Positions 26,881 through 34,898 are shown, counted from the first letter of the stretch. The stretch is DNA of 64,000 nt from Candidatus Nanoarchaeia archaeon (GCA_028714095.1 JAQTMY010000002.1:202636-266635), one strand, 5' to 3'. The notes: generated by a model not told the origin, from the letters alone. Numbers and translations: made by a program.

Positions 26881-27684
26881 CTAACTCCTATTTAATAGTT
26901 TCTCAAATAAATAAAGATGATGATCTAATTCTTCTTTAAATGCTGGAGCATGGAGACCATTATAACTTTCCCTTATCCATACTGAATCCTCCTCAAACCA
27001 ACGGACAGGATCAAATCCTTTAAGATCTTTCCAAGTTTTAGGATCATAAAAACCAAGGGATTCAAAACCCGGAAAAATAATTTCTTTAAGAATATTTCTC
27101 TTGTGGTTTTCTCTATACAAAGGAATTTCCTCCGGGAATAAATTAAAAGATGAAATAAAAACATAAGAAGGCATACCTACCAAAGAAGCTATTCTCAAAA
27201 TAAAGGAAAAAATTACCTCATCATTCATATTAGATTTCTGGGTCAGGATATTGGATAAAGTAGGATAACTCATTTCAAAACCATATAACCCTCCGATAGT
27301 TTCAGAATCAAAACTAATTAGCCCCTCTTCCAATATCTTTCCACAGTTTTCTATAATATAATCTCTTATTTTATCTTTAAAATGCATTGCCTCTGGTTTA
27401 ACCATCCAAGGAAAAGACCTAAAATTTTCAGAAAATTTTTGTGGAGGTTTTAAAAGAGACTTGTGGATATATTTATCCAACTTACCTTTCGCAGAATCTG
27501 TATAATAATCAAAAAAATCAGGGCCATAATTTTCCAATCTCTGAACAAGGACTGAAGGATAAAATTTCCTATAGATTTTCTCTAGAGCAGCAATCTTATC
27601 ATCAAAAGAAATGATATTAGAAGTATCAACTATCCCCTCATAAATTTCAAAAAAACTATCCGAAATATCCTGAATCTCAACCAT
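26881..27684 (-). CDS. unknown protein in CTP-synthase-like operon
   Basis: 267 residues from ATG 27684 (MVEIQDISDSFFEIYEG), which overlaps the end of the upstream ligase gene by 8 bp; a longer frame open to 27786 would overlap it by 110 bp and is less likely. Acidic and aromatic-rich, mostly helical, with segments such as FDSETIGGLYGFEMSYPTL and GMPSYVFISSFNLFPEE. No family recognised. The tight coupling with the amidoligase-like and HAM1-like genes points to a role with a nucleotide or a ligated product. Confidence 0.7.
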   Translation of the reverse strand: MVEIQDISDSFFEIYEGIVDTSNIISFDDKIAALEKIYRKFYPSVLVQRLENYGPDFFDYYTDSAKGKLDKYIHKSLLKPPQKFSENFRSFPWMVKPEAMHFKDKIRDYIIENCGKILEEGLISFDSETIGGLYGFEMSYPTLSNILTQKSNMNDEVIFSFILRIASLVGMPSYVFISSFNLFPEEIPLYRENHKRNILKEIIFPGFESLGFYDPKTWKDLKGFDPVRWFEEDSVWIRESYNGLHAPAFKEELDHHLYLFEKLLNRS

Positions 27685-28516
27685 CTTTATGAAGAAGCGG
27701 GACAAGACGCTCACAAAGGTATCCTCCAAGTTCATGAATTCTATCCTTTTCATAAAAAGGAATTGTAATAATTCTATTTGAATCAAAATGAAGGCCCAGT
27801 CTCTCCTCCAGTTTGTTAGAAATTATTAATTCATTTTCTTGTCTTTTAGCATCATCCAAAAGGGGCATCTCTGCAGGATCTCTAACAAGTAAAATATCCG
27901 GCATAATCAACCTTTTCCCGAACTCGGTAAGATATGATTGGATGTCCCTAGTTTTTATGTGGTATCCATTAAAACTACTCTTAGTTAACAATAAAATATT
28001 ACATCTTTCTCTAAGAGTGTCTTTATAATGTTTCATAGCAGGAACAATAAAAGGATCAACTTCAAAATCTAAGATTGTTCCCCCAACTTCAAAAATAAGA
28101 TTCCTTGGTCTATCTAATCCATTAAACATCTCGCCCATAGTTGCCAAAAAATGATTAACCATGTAAGACCTAAAAGAAGCATTTTCTCCTTCCCCGTACA
28201 AATCTATAAAGCTTTTGATTAACTCTCCTCCAAGAATATAATTTTCTCTGCCGAATCTCCTACCCGGATTATATTCCTCATAAACTCCAAAATCATCATT
28301 ACCTCTAGCCGTATGCCTCCCAGAGCAGTTTGTATTTAACAAACCATCAAACTTTATAACATTAGAATCTTCTAGAGCATTCAGAAGATGAGCTGCCACC
28401 GTCCCTTTCCCCATGTCAGATCCAGGCAAGCTCGTAATGATAACTAAAGAAGAATTATCACTTATCTTATTGTTTTCAATTCTTTGATGAATGTGGTTAA
28501 GAGATTTTTTTTCCAT
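27677..28516 (-). CDS. CTP-synthase-like amidoligase domain protein without glutaminase
   Basis: 279 residues matching only the synthetase half of CTP synthase. The P-loop region is SLPGSDMGKGTVAAHLLNAL (about 29-48), then KFDGLLNTN, GNDDFGVYEEY (aligned with the Mg/UTP loop of PyrG), ENYILGGELIKSFID, and IFEVGGTILDFE (about 142-153, the catalytic-Glu block). There is no class I glutaminase domain. A true pyrG is present, so this paralogue probably does another ligation or amination. Start at ATG 28516, about 30 nt after TTTTATATAG (28541-28550); an upstream in-frame TTG is ignored. First gene of a three-gene operon. Confidence 0.8.
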   Translation of the reverse strand: MEKKSLNHIHQRIENNKISDNSSLVIITSLPGSDMGKGTVAAHLLNALEDSNVIKFDGLLNTNCSGRHTARGNDDFGVYEEYNPGRRFGRENYILGGELIKSFIDLYGEGENASFRSYMVNHFLATMGEMFNGLDRPRNLIFEVGGTILDFEVDPFIVPAMKHYKDTLRERCNILLLTKSSFNGYHIKTRDIQSYLTEFGKRLIMPDILLVRDPAEMPLLDDAKRQENELIISNKLEERLGLHFDSNRIITIPFYEKDRIHELGGYLCERLVPLLHKDG

Positions 28517-28686
28517 AACTCCAACAAACAAAAAAGATCTATATAAAACTTTCTCCTCTTAACCACTTCGAAATAATTACAAAAAAATCAGAAGATTTCC
28601 GCTTCTAAATTTTCAAAGAATATATATCTGTTCCCCAAAACAAAAGTTTAAATACTGTTTAATTATTTTAATTTAAGAGGTGAAAA

Positions 28687-28971
28687 ATGTTATCTGATCT
28701 TCCAATAAATCTTTCAAAAGTAAGAAAAGAAGACATAGACAAGGAAATTCTAAGACTTGGCATGATTGCAGAGCTAGATGCAGTCAGCTTGTATGAACAG
28801 CTAGCAGCAATGACAGAAAATAAAGACATAAAAACTTTGGTTTTGGATATAGCAAAAGAGGAAAAAACCCACATGGGTGAATTCCAGGCCTTGCTTCTAA
28901 GACTGGATAAAGAACTGGTTAATGAATTAAATAAAGGCAGAAAAGAAGTAGAAGATATTACTGGAAAATAG
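28687..28971 (+). CDS. encapsulin-type ferritin-like protein
   Basis: 94 residues. The helix pair with EILRLGMIAELDAVSLYEQL (about 20-39) and LDIAKEEKTHMGEFQALLLR carries the Glu and ExxH iron ligands of encapsulated-ferritin (EncFtn) domains. It strongly recalls the ferritin-like N-terminal segment fused to Pyrococcus encapsulin. Here no shell-protein domain follows. AGAGGTG lies just before the ATG. Likely stores or oxidises iron as an annular oligomer. The micro-ORF at 28990 follows by 18 nt. Confidence 0.85.
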   Translation: MLSDLPINLSKVRKEDIDKEILRLGMIAELDAVSLYEQLAAMTENKDIKTLVLDIAKEEKTHMGEFQALLLRLDKELVNELNKGRKEVEDITGK

Positions 28972-28989
28972 GTTTAGGAGGTAATGATT

Positions 28990-29097
28990 ATGGATAATGA
29001 AGTTCTAATTAAAATAGAAAAACATTTAGAAAGAATTGCTAATGCTTTAGATGATATAGCTGATGCAGTATGCGGAGAGGTTGAAGAAACCCAATAA
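28990..29097 (+). CDS. 35-residue helical micro-protein after the ferritin gene
   Basis: MDNEVLIKIEKHLERIANAL then DDIADAVCGEVEETQ. A strong AGGAGGT (28977-28983) gives good spacing to ATG 28990; an ATG 6 nt earlier is too close to the SD. The sequence has Ile/Leu/Ala at heptad positions and would form an amphipathic coiled-coil helix. It is cotranscribed with the ferritin-like gene and may pair with it or address it to a partner. Confidence 0.65.
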   Translation: MDNEVLIKIEKHLERIANALDDIADAVCGEVEETQ

Positions 29098-29198
29098 CTA
29101 TTCTTTTAATTATCCTAATAAACTAGAGCATAAACTCAAACCACTTTGTAGTAGTTAAATAACGAAAAGCTTTTAAATTCAAAAAAAATTGTTGCAGT

Positions 29199-30680
29199 AT
29201 GGCAACAATAAACGATTTTTTGGATGACAAAGGATTTATTGATATCCCTTCAGTTATTAAATCAGGAGAAGCACACAATTTGTTTCCTGGATATCATCCA
29301 GATATAGAACAAATAAGAAGCAAAGATTTTCCTTTATTTGGAGAACGAGTATATCTCGATAATGGGGCAACATCCCAGGTTCCAGATACAGTAAAAGATA
29401 AAATTCATAATTATAGAAAAACTCACATCAGAGGGAGCAATCATTCTAATGAAAATAAAGAGGCTGAACAAGCCAATCTAATGTTCGAGAGTGCCAGAAA
29501 AGAACTAAGTGATTTTTTTGGGGCTTCAAATTATTTGATGGCTTTCACTTCTGGAACAACTGGATCTTCAAATATGATTGGTGCTAGCTTCGATTTCCAG
29601 TCTAATGATTTATTATTGCTAACTGAAATGGAACATAATTCCCAGATTTTGACTCCAAGAAACTTTGCAAAAATGAATGGAGCAAAAGTAGATTTCGTTC
29701 CTGTAGAATTATCCGAAGGCAGATTAGATCTAAATTATCTTAAAAAAGTTGTTGATGAATTTAATGGAGGAAAGATTCTTCTTAATGTAGTACACGTATC
29801 TAATGTTACAGGAGTTATAAACCCTATTAAGGAGATTAGACAGATAATTGGAGACAAAGGAGCAATTTATTTAGACATGGCTCATTCAGCAGGACATGTG
29901 CCAACTGTAATTAATGAATTGGATGTTGATTTTTTTGGTATGTCTGCCCATAAAATGAATGGTCCTTTTGGAATAGGGTTACTTGGAGTGAAAAAAGGCA
30001 GCCAAAAATATCTAAACTCTAACAGGATTAGTGGGGGCGGTGCAATAGACATGGTCACCATTGAAGGTGAAGTAATCTCAGACGGTGTTGCACGATTTGA
30101 ACCTGGAACCCAAAATCTCGAAGGAGCAATTGAGTGGATGTTTACAGCACAATATCTTAAAGGGATAGGAGGAATAAAAGCAATCAGGAACCACGACGAA
30201 GCTTTAGGTTCTTATTTCCTAGGCGAATTGGAAAAAATAAACAATTTATATGCTGGCGGAGACGGTCCAAAAATTACAATTTATGGACCAAAAACAATGA
30301 AGGATAAAGTTGCAATTTTTGCTCTTAATATTGGGGAAAGGCCTCTTCTTCATAATAATAATAAAAAAGTCGCAAGAATACTTGATAAAGAGGGGATAGC
30401 AGTAAGGCCTGAATGTTTCTGTGCACATATATATTTAGGAACTTTGAACGGATTCACACGTGAGATAAGGGAAGAAAGGCTAAGACTCGTCCAAGATAAA
30501 ACCCTGCCTTTGTCTGAAATGGCACTTTTAGGTGCAGTAAGATTTGGTGTTGGAATTAACAACAACTTAATGGATATGTATCGTGCAGTCGAAGCAGTAA
30601 AAGAAATTGCAGCAGATCCTGAAATTGCAAAACCAGACCCAACTAGAATAAAATATCTAAAGAAAGCCAGTTTAGCGTGA
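29199..30680 (+). CDS. class V aminotransferase, cysteine desulfurase-like (SufS family)
   Basis: 493 residues. PLP enzyme of the NifS/SufS fold: the substrate/PLP region VYLDNGATSQVP (about 50-61), conserved EMEHNSQILTPR (about 143-154), the PLP Lys in MSAHKMNGPFG (about 247-257), and a candidate persulfide Cys in RPECFCAHIYL (about 403-413, where SufS carries its catalytic Cys). Likely mobilises sulfur from Cys for Fe-S clusters or thio-modification. A 40-residue N-terminal extension precedes the fold. It is convergent with the radical-SAM gene; no Suf/Isc scaffold genes are nearby. Confidence 0.88.
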   Translation: MATINDFLDDKGFIDIPSVIKSGEAHNLFPGYHPDIEQIRSKDFPLFGERVYLDNGATSQVPDTVKDKIHNYRKTHIRGSNHSNENKEAEQANLMFESARKELSDFFGASNYLMAFTSGTTGSSNMIGASFDFQSNDLLLLTEMEHNSQILTPRNFAKMNGAKVDFVPVELSEGRLDLNYLKKVVDEFNGGKILLNVVHVSNVTGVINPIKEIRQIIGDKGAIYLDMAHSAGHVPTVINELDVDFFGMSAHKMNGPFGIGLLGVKKGSQKYLNSNRISGGGAIDMVTIEGEVISDGVARFEPGTQNLEGAIEWMFTAQYLKGIGGIKAIRNHDEALGSYFLGELEKINNLYAGGDGPKITIYGPKTMKDKVAIFALNIGERPLLHNNNKKVARILDKEGIAVRPECFCAHIYLGTLNGFTREIREERLRLVQDKTLPLSEMALLGAVRFGVGINNNLMDMYRAVEAVKEIAADPEIAKPDPTRIKYLKKASLA

Positions 30681-30704
30681 TAGATTAATAAAATTCTGTA
30701 AATT

Positions 30705-31712
30705 CTATTTAGGAACCATAGGACATATCATCTTATCAGATAATGGATATAATTCCCTTTTCCTGTCAATAATTAAATCCAATGAATCTATTTTTATGTT
30801 CCCGATATCTTTATCACTTTTAGGAGGGGGTCTTCCAAAACAAAATCTTGCAGAACCATCAATATATAAAATAATTCCTGTAGCCCAATAAAGACAACCA
30901 TGCTCTGTTTGTGTAAAAGAAGCTTCAGTATTTTGTTTTGATACGTCCACGAGTTTCCCAAAGCTCACATCGCCCACGATCTTTCGTTCCCACTCTTTTT
31001 CTGCAGAACCTGCCATTTCTGGAGGTCTTGCCACAAACAAAATTCCCTTATCATTACAATATTCTTTAATTTTTGGGATCTCATGATAATTTAATCCCAT
31101 TACAATTGTATTGATTGCTATATCTGTTACTCTCTGCCCGTTTTCAGTCCATACTTTCCCATATCCAGCCTTAAGGCAGTTTTCAATTCCAATCAAAGTT
31201 TTCCTAAGCATCCCTTCAGTCCTTGTTATTTGGTTGTAAAGTTTATCTGTAATCGCATGGACAGAAGCATAAACAGAAGTTTTGTGATCAAAAAGAAAAC
31301 TAGCCATATAAGAATCAATACAATCAGTCACATTTGTAATTACTAAAGGAGTCATATTTTTATGATAAATCCTTTCTATCAAATTAGTCACATTCGGATC
31401 TTTTAATGTTTCTCCTATTCCCACTAAAACTACAGACTTAGCCCCCAAATCTGCAGCTTGATCAATAGCACTTATATAATAATCCAAACTCATCCACTCA
31501 TCTCTGTTTATTTCTCTCCCGGAGTTGCTTATTCCTCCATGATTATAACAAAAAAAACAATCAAGATTACAACCCGGCCCCAAGGTTAAACCTAAGGTTA
31601 TCATTTTATTAGTTGGGTCTTGTCCACTTGCAATTAATCTAAATTCTTCCTCAGTAAATGAACCATTCCCCTTTAGGAACGTTTGATGATTTAAAGTGTC
31701 TGTTTTTACCAT
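30705..31712 (-). CDS. radical SAM enzyme with C-terminal Cys motif
   Basis: 335 residues. The cluster motif CxxxCxxC is CNLDCFFCYN (about 49-58). SAM-binding features include VVLVGIGETLKDP (GGE-like) and TNVTD. The C-terminal region has CLYW, ARFCFGRPP and a final CPM, like a SPASM-type auxiliary site with the ending DIGNIKIDSLD. It sits 3 nt downstream of the isopentenyltransferase-like gene, so the two are cotranscribed. The substrate is unknown; it is not MiaB, since no TRAM or UPF0004 domain is visible. Confidence 0.85.
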   Translation of the reverse strand: MVKTDTLNHQTFLKGNGSFTEEEFRLIASGQDPTNKMITLGLTLGPGCNLDCFFCYNHGGISNSGREINRDEWMSLDYYISAIDQAADLGAKSVVLVGIGETLKDPNVTNLIERIYHKNMTPLVITNVTDCIDSYMASFLFDHKTSVYASVHAITDKLYNQITRTEGMLRKTLIGIENCLKAGYGKVWTENGQRVTDIAINTIVMGLNYHEIPKIKEYCNDKGILFVARPPEMAGSAEKEWERKIVGDVSFGKLVDVSKQNTEASFTQTEHGCLYWATGIILYIDGSARFCFGRPPPKSDKDIGNIKIDSLDLIIDRKRELYPLSDKMICPMVPK

Positions 31713-31715
31713 TTT

Positions 31716-32462
31716 TTAAGTTCTTGCATGGCCCTCTCTTGAGAGTATCTCCTCAATCTCAGAAACATTCTGCCCTAAATCGTTGGGATTATACTCTATC
31801 CAATTGATATCTTCTATTTTTGAAAATTTTTTTAATCCACGATGAGCATGTTCTAAAACATTTTTAACTATTTCTTCTGTCAATTCTTCTTTACTAAGCT
31901 CTCCTTTTAAATATTTTGCAGTAGGAATAAGAATTATTCCTTTTTTCATTACATACGAATCCTCTAGCCCCCTCCTAATCGCTGCCTCTGTCTCTTTGAT
32001 TACAAATGGAAACACATCCTTCCATCTTTTTCTTATTGCTCCTTCTAAATCATATCCTTCTGACCATCTAAGTCCAACTGCAACAGGAGTCATTTTACTA
32101 GAAGGGCTCTTTAGTTTCTCCTGAAGTGCAGACATAAATTTATAAGAGCAACCCTCCGCAATAGGGAGATTCCCTCTTTCAAGTATCTCATCAACTGCAT
32201 ACAAAGCAAAGGAAATATATTCTTCAGTGCTCAAAATTGGGTCTTGAGGATCAAGTATTTGATATAGGTGGTGTTGGGATTTGGTTCCTCTAAAATTATC
32301 AGATGCTCCGGTTGAATATGTAAAATCCTTATATAGATAAAACTTATCTCCATTTATAATCTCCCCAGAGTGTTTAATAGCATAAGCTCGCGCAACTTTT
32401 GTTTTTCCGGTTGTTGTTGGGCCCATTATTAATAAGGCCACATCTTTTTTATCTAGTGACAT
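31716..32462 (-). CDS. adenylate/tRNA isopentenyltransferase-like P-loop protein
   Basis: 248 residues. Walker A GPTTTGKT (about 14-21), the conserved Asp in EIINGDKFYLYKDF, HHLYQILDPQDP (the MiaA/IPT core block), and IAEGCSYKFMSAL (aligned with the EGGSTSLLN region of plant-pathogen IPT). This family moves a dimethylallyl group to the N6 of adenine in tRNA (MiaA) or AMP (IPT). Archaea generally lack both. At 248 residues it is nearer the IPT than the ~300-residue MiaA length. Operon with the radical-SAM gene. Confidence 0.75.
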   Translation of the reverse strand: MSLDKKDVALLIMGPTTTGKTKVARAYAIKHSGEIINGDKFYLYKDFTYSTGASDNFRGTKSQHHLYQILDPQDPILSTEEYISFALYAVDEILERGNLPIAEGCSYKFMSALQEKLKSPSSKMTPVAVGLRWSEGYDLEGAIRKRWKDVFPFVIKETEAAIRRGLEDSYVMKKGIILIPTAKYLKGELSKEELTEEIVKNVLEHAHRGLKKFSKIEDINWIEYNPNDLGQNVSEIEEILSREGHART

Positions 32463-32603
32463 AAATTTTAAGATATATATTTATTTAAAAAACTATGTAT
32501 TTTTGTAACTTTACAGTCGTCATTTTTTGGAATCAGAAACTCTGAACAAATTCAAAAATTAATGGATATTTAGAAGCTTACCCAATATGCCAGAAAGATA
32601 ATA

Positions 32604-32675
32604 TGCACCAGCGGGGAGTTGGACCCCGGTCTAAGCGTTGGCAACGCCTAATTCTAACCACTAAACTACTGGTGC
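32604..32675 (-). tRNA. tRNA-Gly (anticodon GCC)
   Basis: 72-nt cloverleaf. Acceptor GCACCAG/CTGGTGC plus discriminator A; D-arm GTTT..GAAT with two G-U pairs; anticodon stem AGGCG/CGCTT around TTGCCAA (anticodon GCC); T-stem CGGGG/CCCCG. The T-loop is TCCAACT with C at position 55, as in tRNA-Arg here. No intron, CCA not encoded. Confidence 0.95.
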
Positions 32676-32733
32676 CTAACCAAAATCATAAAAGCCTCAT
32701 TTAAAAAGTTTCCTATGAAAACAGATAAAATTC

Positions 32734-33240
32734 CTAAGATTTTCTAGAAGGAAGGTTCCAACCATCAAAATCAAGCAAACAAAATCTATCAGTTCGCTCA
32801 TTGTATAACATATTTTTATCATGAGTATCCAGTAGAAAATAACCCAAAGACTTAATGGACTCATACGCTTTGTTTACTCTCTCACAAATATTTTCTCTAA
32901 GCAATTTGTTGCTGACCTCAAATATATATTTGCCATCAAAAAAATCCATAAACAAAGAAAACCTTGCAGAATAAAATTTCTTAGCAAAAGGACTATAAAT
33001 CTTAAAATCAACTCCATGCTCTTCCAGATCTAATAAAGAATGCATCTTTGGAACTGGATGCAGAAGATATAATTCATTAGCAATCCTAAAATATCTTTGA
33101 GCAAATCCCTCATACTCTTTTAGGTAAACTTTTGCCACAACCTTCCCATCTGCAATCCTGAGAACATTATCATGTCCATTCAGGTAGATTGGATTTTCCA
33201 TTGCTTTCTTGAACTCTAAGATTAATTCTTGCTCATTCAT
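32734..33240 (-). CDS. small kinase-fold protein
   Basis: 168 residues. The second half carries a kinase-like catalytic stretch FLLDTHDKNMLYN and, after a short loop, FCLLDFDGWNL, resembling the D..H..N and DFG-type metal motifs of RIO/Kdo/APH-like kinases. The N-lobe is reduced (VVAKVYLKEYEGF as a possible Lys strand). This is far shorter than standard kinases (250 or more). It could be a phosphotransferase for a small molecule or a lipid headgroup. Stands alone. Confidence 0.6.
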   Translation of the reverse strand: MNEQELILEFKKAMENPIYLNGHDNVLRIADGKVVAKVYLKEYEGFAQRYFRIANELYLLHPVPKMHSLLDLEEHGVDFKIYSPFAKKFYSARFSLFMDFFDGKYIFEVSNKLLRENICERVNKAYESIKSLGYFLLDTHDKNMLYNERTDRFCLLDFDGWNLPSRKS

Positions 33241-33301
33241 AAGTCAGAAAAAAAGTAAAGGATTATAAGGTTTCTAATTATCCAAAACATAGATTAAAAA
33301 C

Positions 33302-34198
33302 TTACTCTCTTCTCAATATAAACTTAGAACTAGTTCCATTTACTCCCAAAGTAGCATTAAGCCTAAACTCACCATATTTAACGTTATAACTAAGAATCTT
33401 GTCATCAAACTCATATCCAGATTTCCTGACAAATTTCTTTATAAAATTAACAACCTCATCTTCATTTTTATAATTTAGGTTAGTTTCTGTTCTCCCTAGA
33501 CCTCTGTAATCAACATAAACGGGTTTGTTAAATCCTTCTATCATAATTGCCAAAACATTTCCATCTCTAAAAAGTCCTTCAATAACCCCAAGATTATTCC
33601 AGTCTCGGTCAATTAGATATCTTACTTTTTCAAGTTCCCGGGCATCAAAAGTTAATCCTTTTTTACTAAATATCTTCCCAAACTTGCCTATTAAATAATT
33701 ATCATCTTTTAAAACGTCCTTGTCAAATTTAATTTTAAGTTTAATCGAATCTCTGCAGTCCTCTAAAACCTTTTCATCAATCTGAGGGACAACAAGATTA
33801 TAAATTATTTTTCCTTCCTCGTTATCAAGTCTTACATTAACTAAATTAACATTGTTAGCAAATAATAAAGTATAGGTTAAAGGAAACTGTATTTCTTCTG
33901 TTTTAGGAGGTTCAGGTGCATCAGGAATCTTTCCATTAACAACATTGGAAACCTGCAACTCTTCATAGGTTTTTATCCTTGGGATGTTTTGCCTAAACTC
34001 TTCTTTTTTATAGTTCTTGGCTATTTCTTTTTTTCTTTCCCTGTCGCTTGCAGCAAAAAATAAAGCCCTTAAAAATCTGGATCCTACATTAAGTTTCTCC
34101 ATCCTTGCAGGATCTTCTGTGACAACTTTAAGAATTTTCTCTAATTCTCTCTCTTTCTCAACCTCAGCAGGATCCCTCATAAACATGATTTCATCCAT
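33302..34198 (-). CDS. stand-alone N-domain of a secretion/pilus ATPase (FlaI/TadA/GspE type)
   Basis: 298 residues. The last ~90 residues (VLAIMIEGFNKPVYVDYRGLG, then NLNYKNEDEVVNFIKKF, YGEFRLNATLG, FILRR) match the N2 domain that precedes the ATPase core in type II/IV secretion and archaellum ATPases. The chain stops exactly where the Walker-A half would begin. It may act with a separate ATPase or be a decoy/adaptor. It is 1 nt downstream of the coiled-coil gene 34200-34574, so the two are an operon. Confidence 0.7.
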   Translation of the reverse strand: MDEIMFMRDPAEVEKERELEKILKVVTEDPARMEKLNVGSRFLRALFFAASDRERKKEIAKNYKKEEFRQNIPRIKTYEELQVSNVVNGKIPDAPEPPKTEEIQFPLTYTLLFANNVNLVNVRLDNEEGKIIYNLVVPQIDEKVLEDCRDSIKLKIKFDKDVLKDDNYLIGKFGKIFSKKGLTFDARELEKVRYLIDRDWNNLGVIEGLFRDGNVLAIMIEGFNKPVYVDYRGLGRTETNLNYKNEDEVVNFIKKFVRKSGYEFDDKILSYNVKYGEFRLNATLGVNGTSSKFILRRE

Positions 34199-34199
34199 T

Positions 34200-34574
34200 T
34201 TAAAATTGAGATTTAGGAAGTGGTCTGTTGATGTTTGTAGAAGGAGCTGTTCCAGCCAAAGCTTTATCCCTTACATATTTCTCAAGTAAAACCAAGCCTC
34301 TGGCTATGTTTTTATTTTGTTCCAAAAGAACCTCTAATTTCCTTACTAATGGTTCATCAGTTCCTGACTTGATGTGTTTTGCTGCGTCTTCAAACAAATC
34401 AACCATCTCTGTCATCTTACTCACTAGTTGATTAACAGCAGAAACCATCTCAGCATTTTTTTCCTGCAGTCTTATACTATGATGGATTAATTCTTTTACA
34501 ATGTTTTCATAAAAGTCTTTATTAGTTTTAGTAGTCTTGGATGACTTAGAAGAGCCTTTATTTACAGCAGACAA
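34200..34574 (-). CDS. coiled-coil protein paired with secretion N-domain gene
   Basis: 124 residues with a Ser/Lys/Thr-rich disordered N-terminus and then three long amphipathic helices (NIVKELIHHSIRLQEKNAEM, QLVSKMTEMVDLFEDAAKHI, RKLEVLLEQNKNIARGLVLL). First gene of the pair with the secretion-ATPase N-domain protein; a structural or regulatory partner in a pilus or surface apparatus is possible. No named family. Confidence 0.65.
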   Translation of the reverse strand: MSAVNKGSSKSSKTTKTNKDFYENIVKELIHHSIRLQEKNAEMVSAVNQLVSKMTEMVDLFEDAAKHIKSGTDEPLVRKLEVLLEQNKNIARGLVLLEKYVRDKALAGTAPSTNINRPLPKSQF

Positions 34575-34704
34575 CCTTTATCACCTCTTGATTATAATTG
34601 AAAGCCTTAAACTAATATAAAAACCTTTCTATAACTTTTCTTTGTTACCTTAAAGGGTGTTTTTTGAGAAAAATAATAACAAATCTAAATGTCAAAAAAG
34701 TAAA

Positions 34705-34714
34705 GTTTAAATAA
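34705..34714 (+). promoter_or_regulatory. TATA box for the small RNA at 34735
   Basis: gtttaaataa is centred about 26 nt upstream of the first paired base (34735) of the predicted RNA, the expected archaeal distance. Confidence 0.45.
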
Positions 34715-34734
34715 TAATAGATTATCAATAAAGA

Positions 34735-34812
34735 TGGGAGGAGAACTTTAATATTCAATAAACTGAGGGGCGAGTTCTTTTGAGTGGTATCAATAAGAAT
34801 CCCCGCCTCCCA
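34735..34812 (+). ncRNA. candidate small structured RNA with alternative pairing
   Basis: A 78-nt GC-rich island in AT-rich DNA. Its ends pair: TGGGAGG (34735-34741) with CCTCCCA (34806-34812). The 3' part is a long hairpin: GGGG/CCCC, GTTCTT (34774-34779)/AAGAAT, TTGA/TCAA, loop GTGGTA. The same GTTCTT can instead pair with GAGAAC (34741-34746), so two forms exclude each other, as in a switch. The hairpin top TTTTGAGTGGTAT (34778-34790) is complementary over 13 nt to 34917-34929, at the predicted 5' end of the next gene's message. Own TATA box. No family recognised. Confidence 0.5.
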
Positions 34813-34887
34813 CCTAATTTATATGTATGATAAATTGTTATAATTTTATAATGGTTACAGAATTTTGTTATGTGTTGTTATGCGAAA

Positions 34888-34898
34888 TCTTTTTAAAG
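34888..34898 (+). promoter_or_regulatory. promoter of the 35029 gene
   Basis: atctttttaaag is a TATA-like element predicting transcription from about 34917-34920, so the message would carry a leader of about 110 nt that begins with the 13-nt target of the small RNA. Confidence 0.4.
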
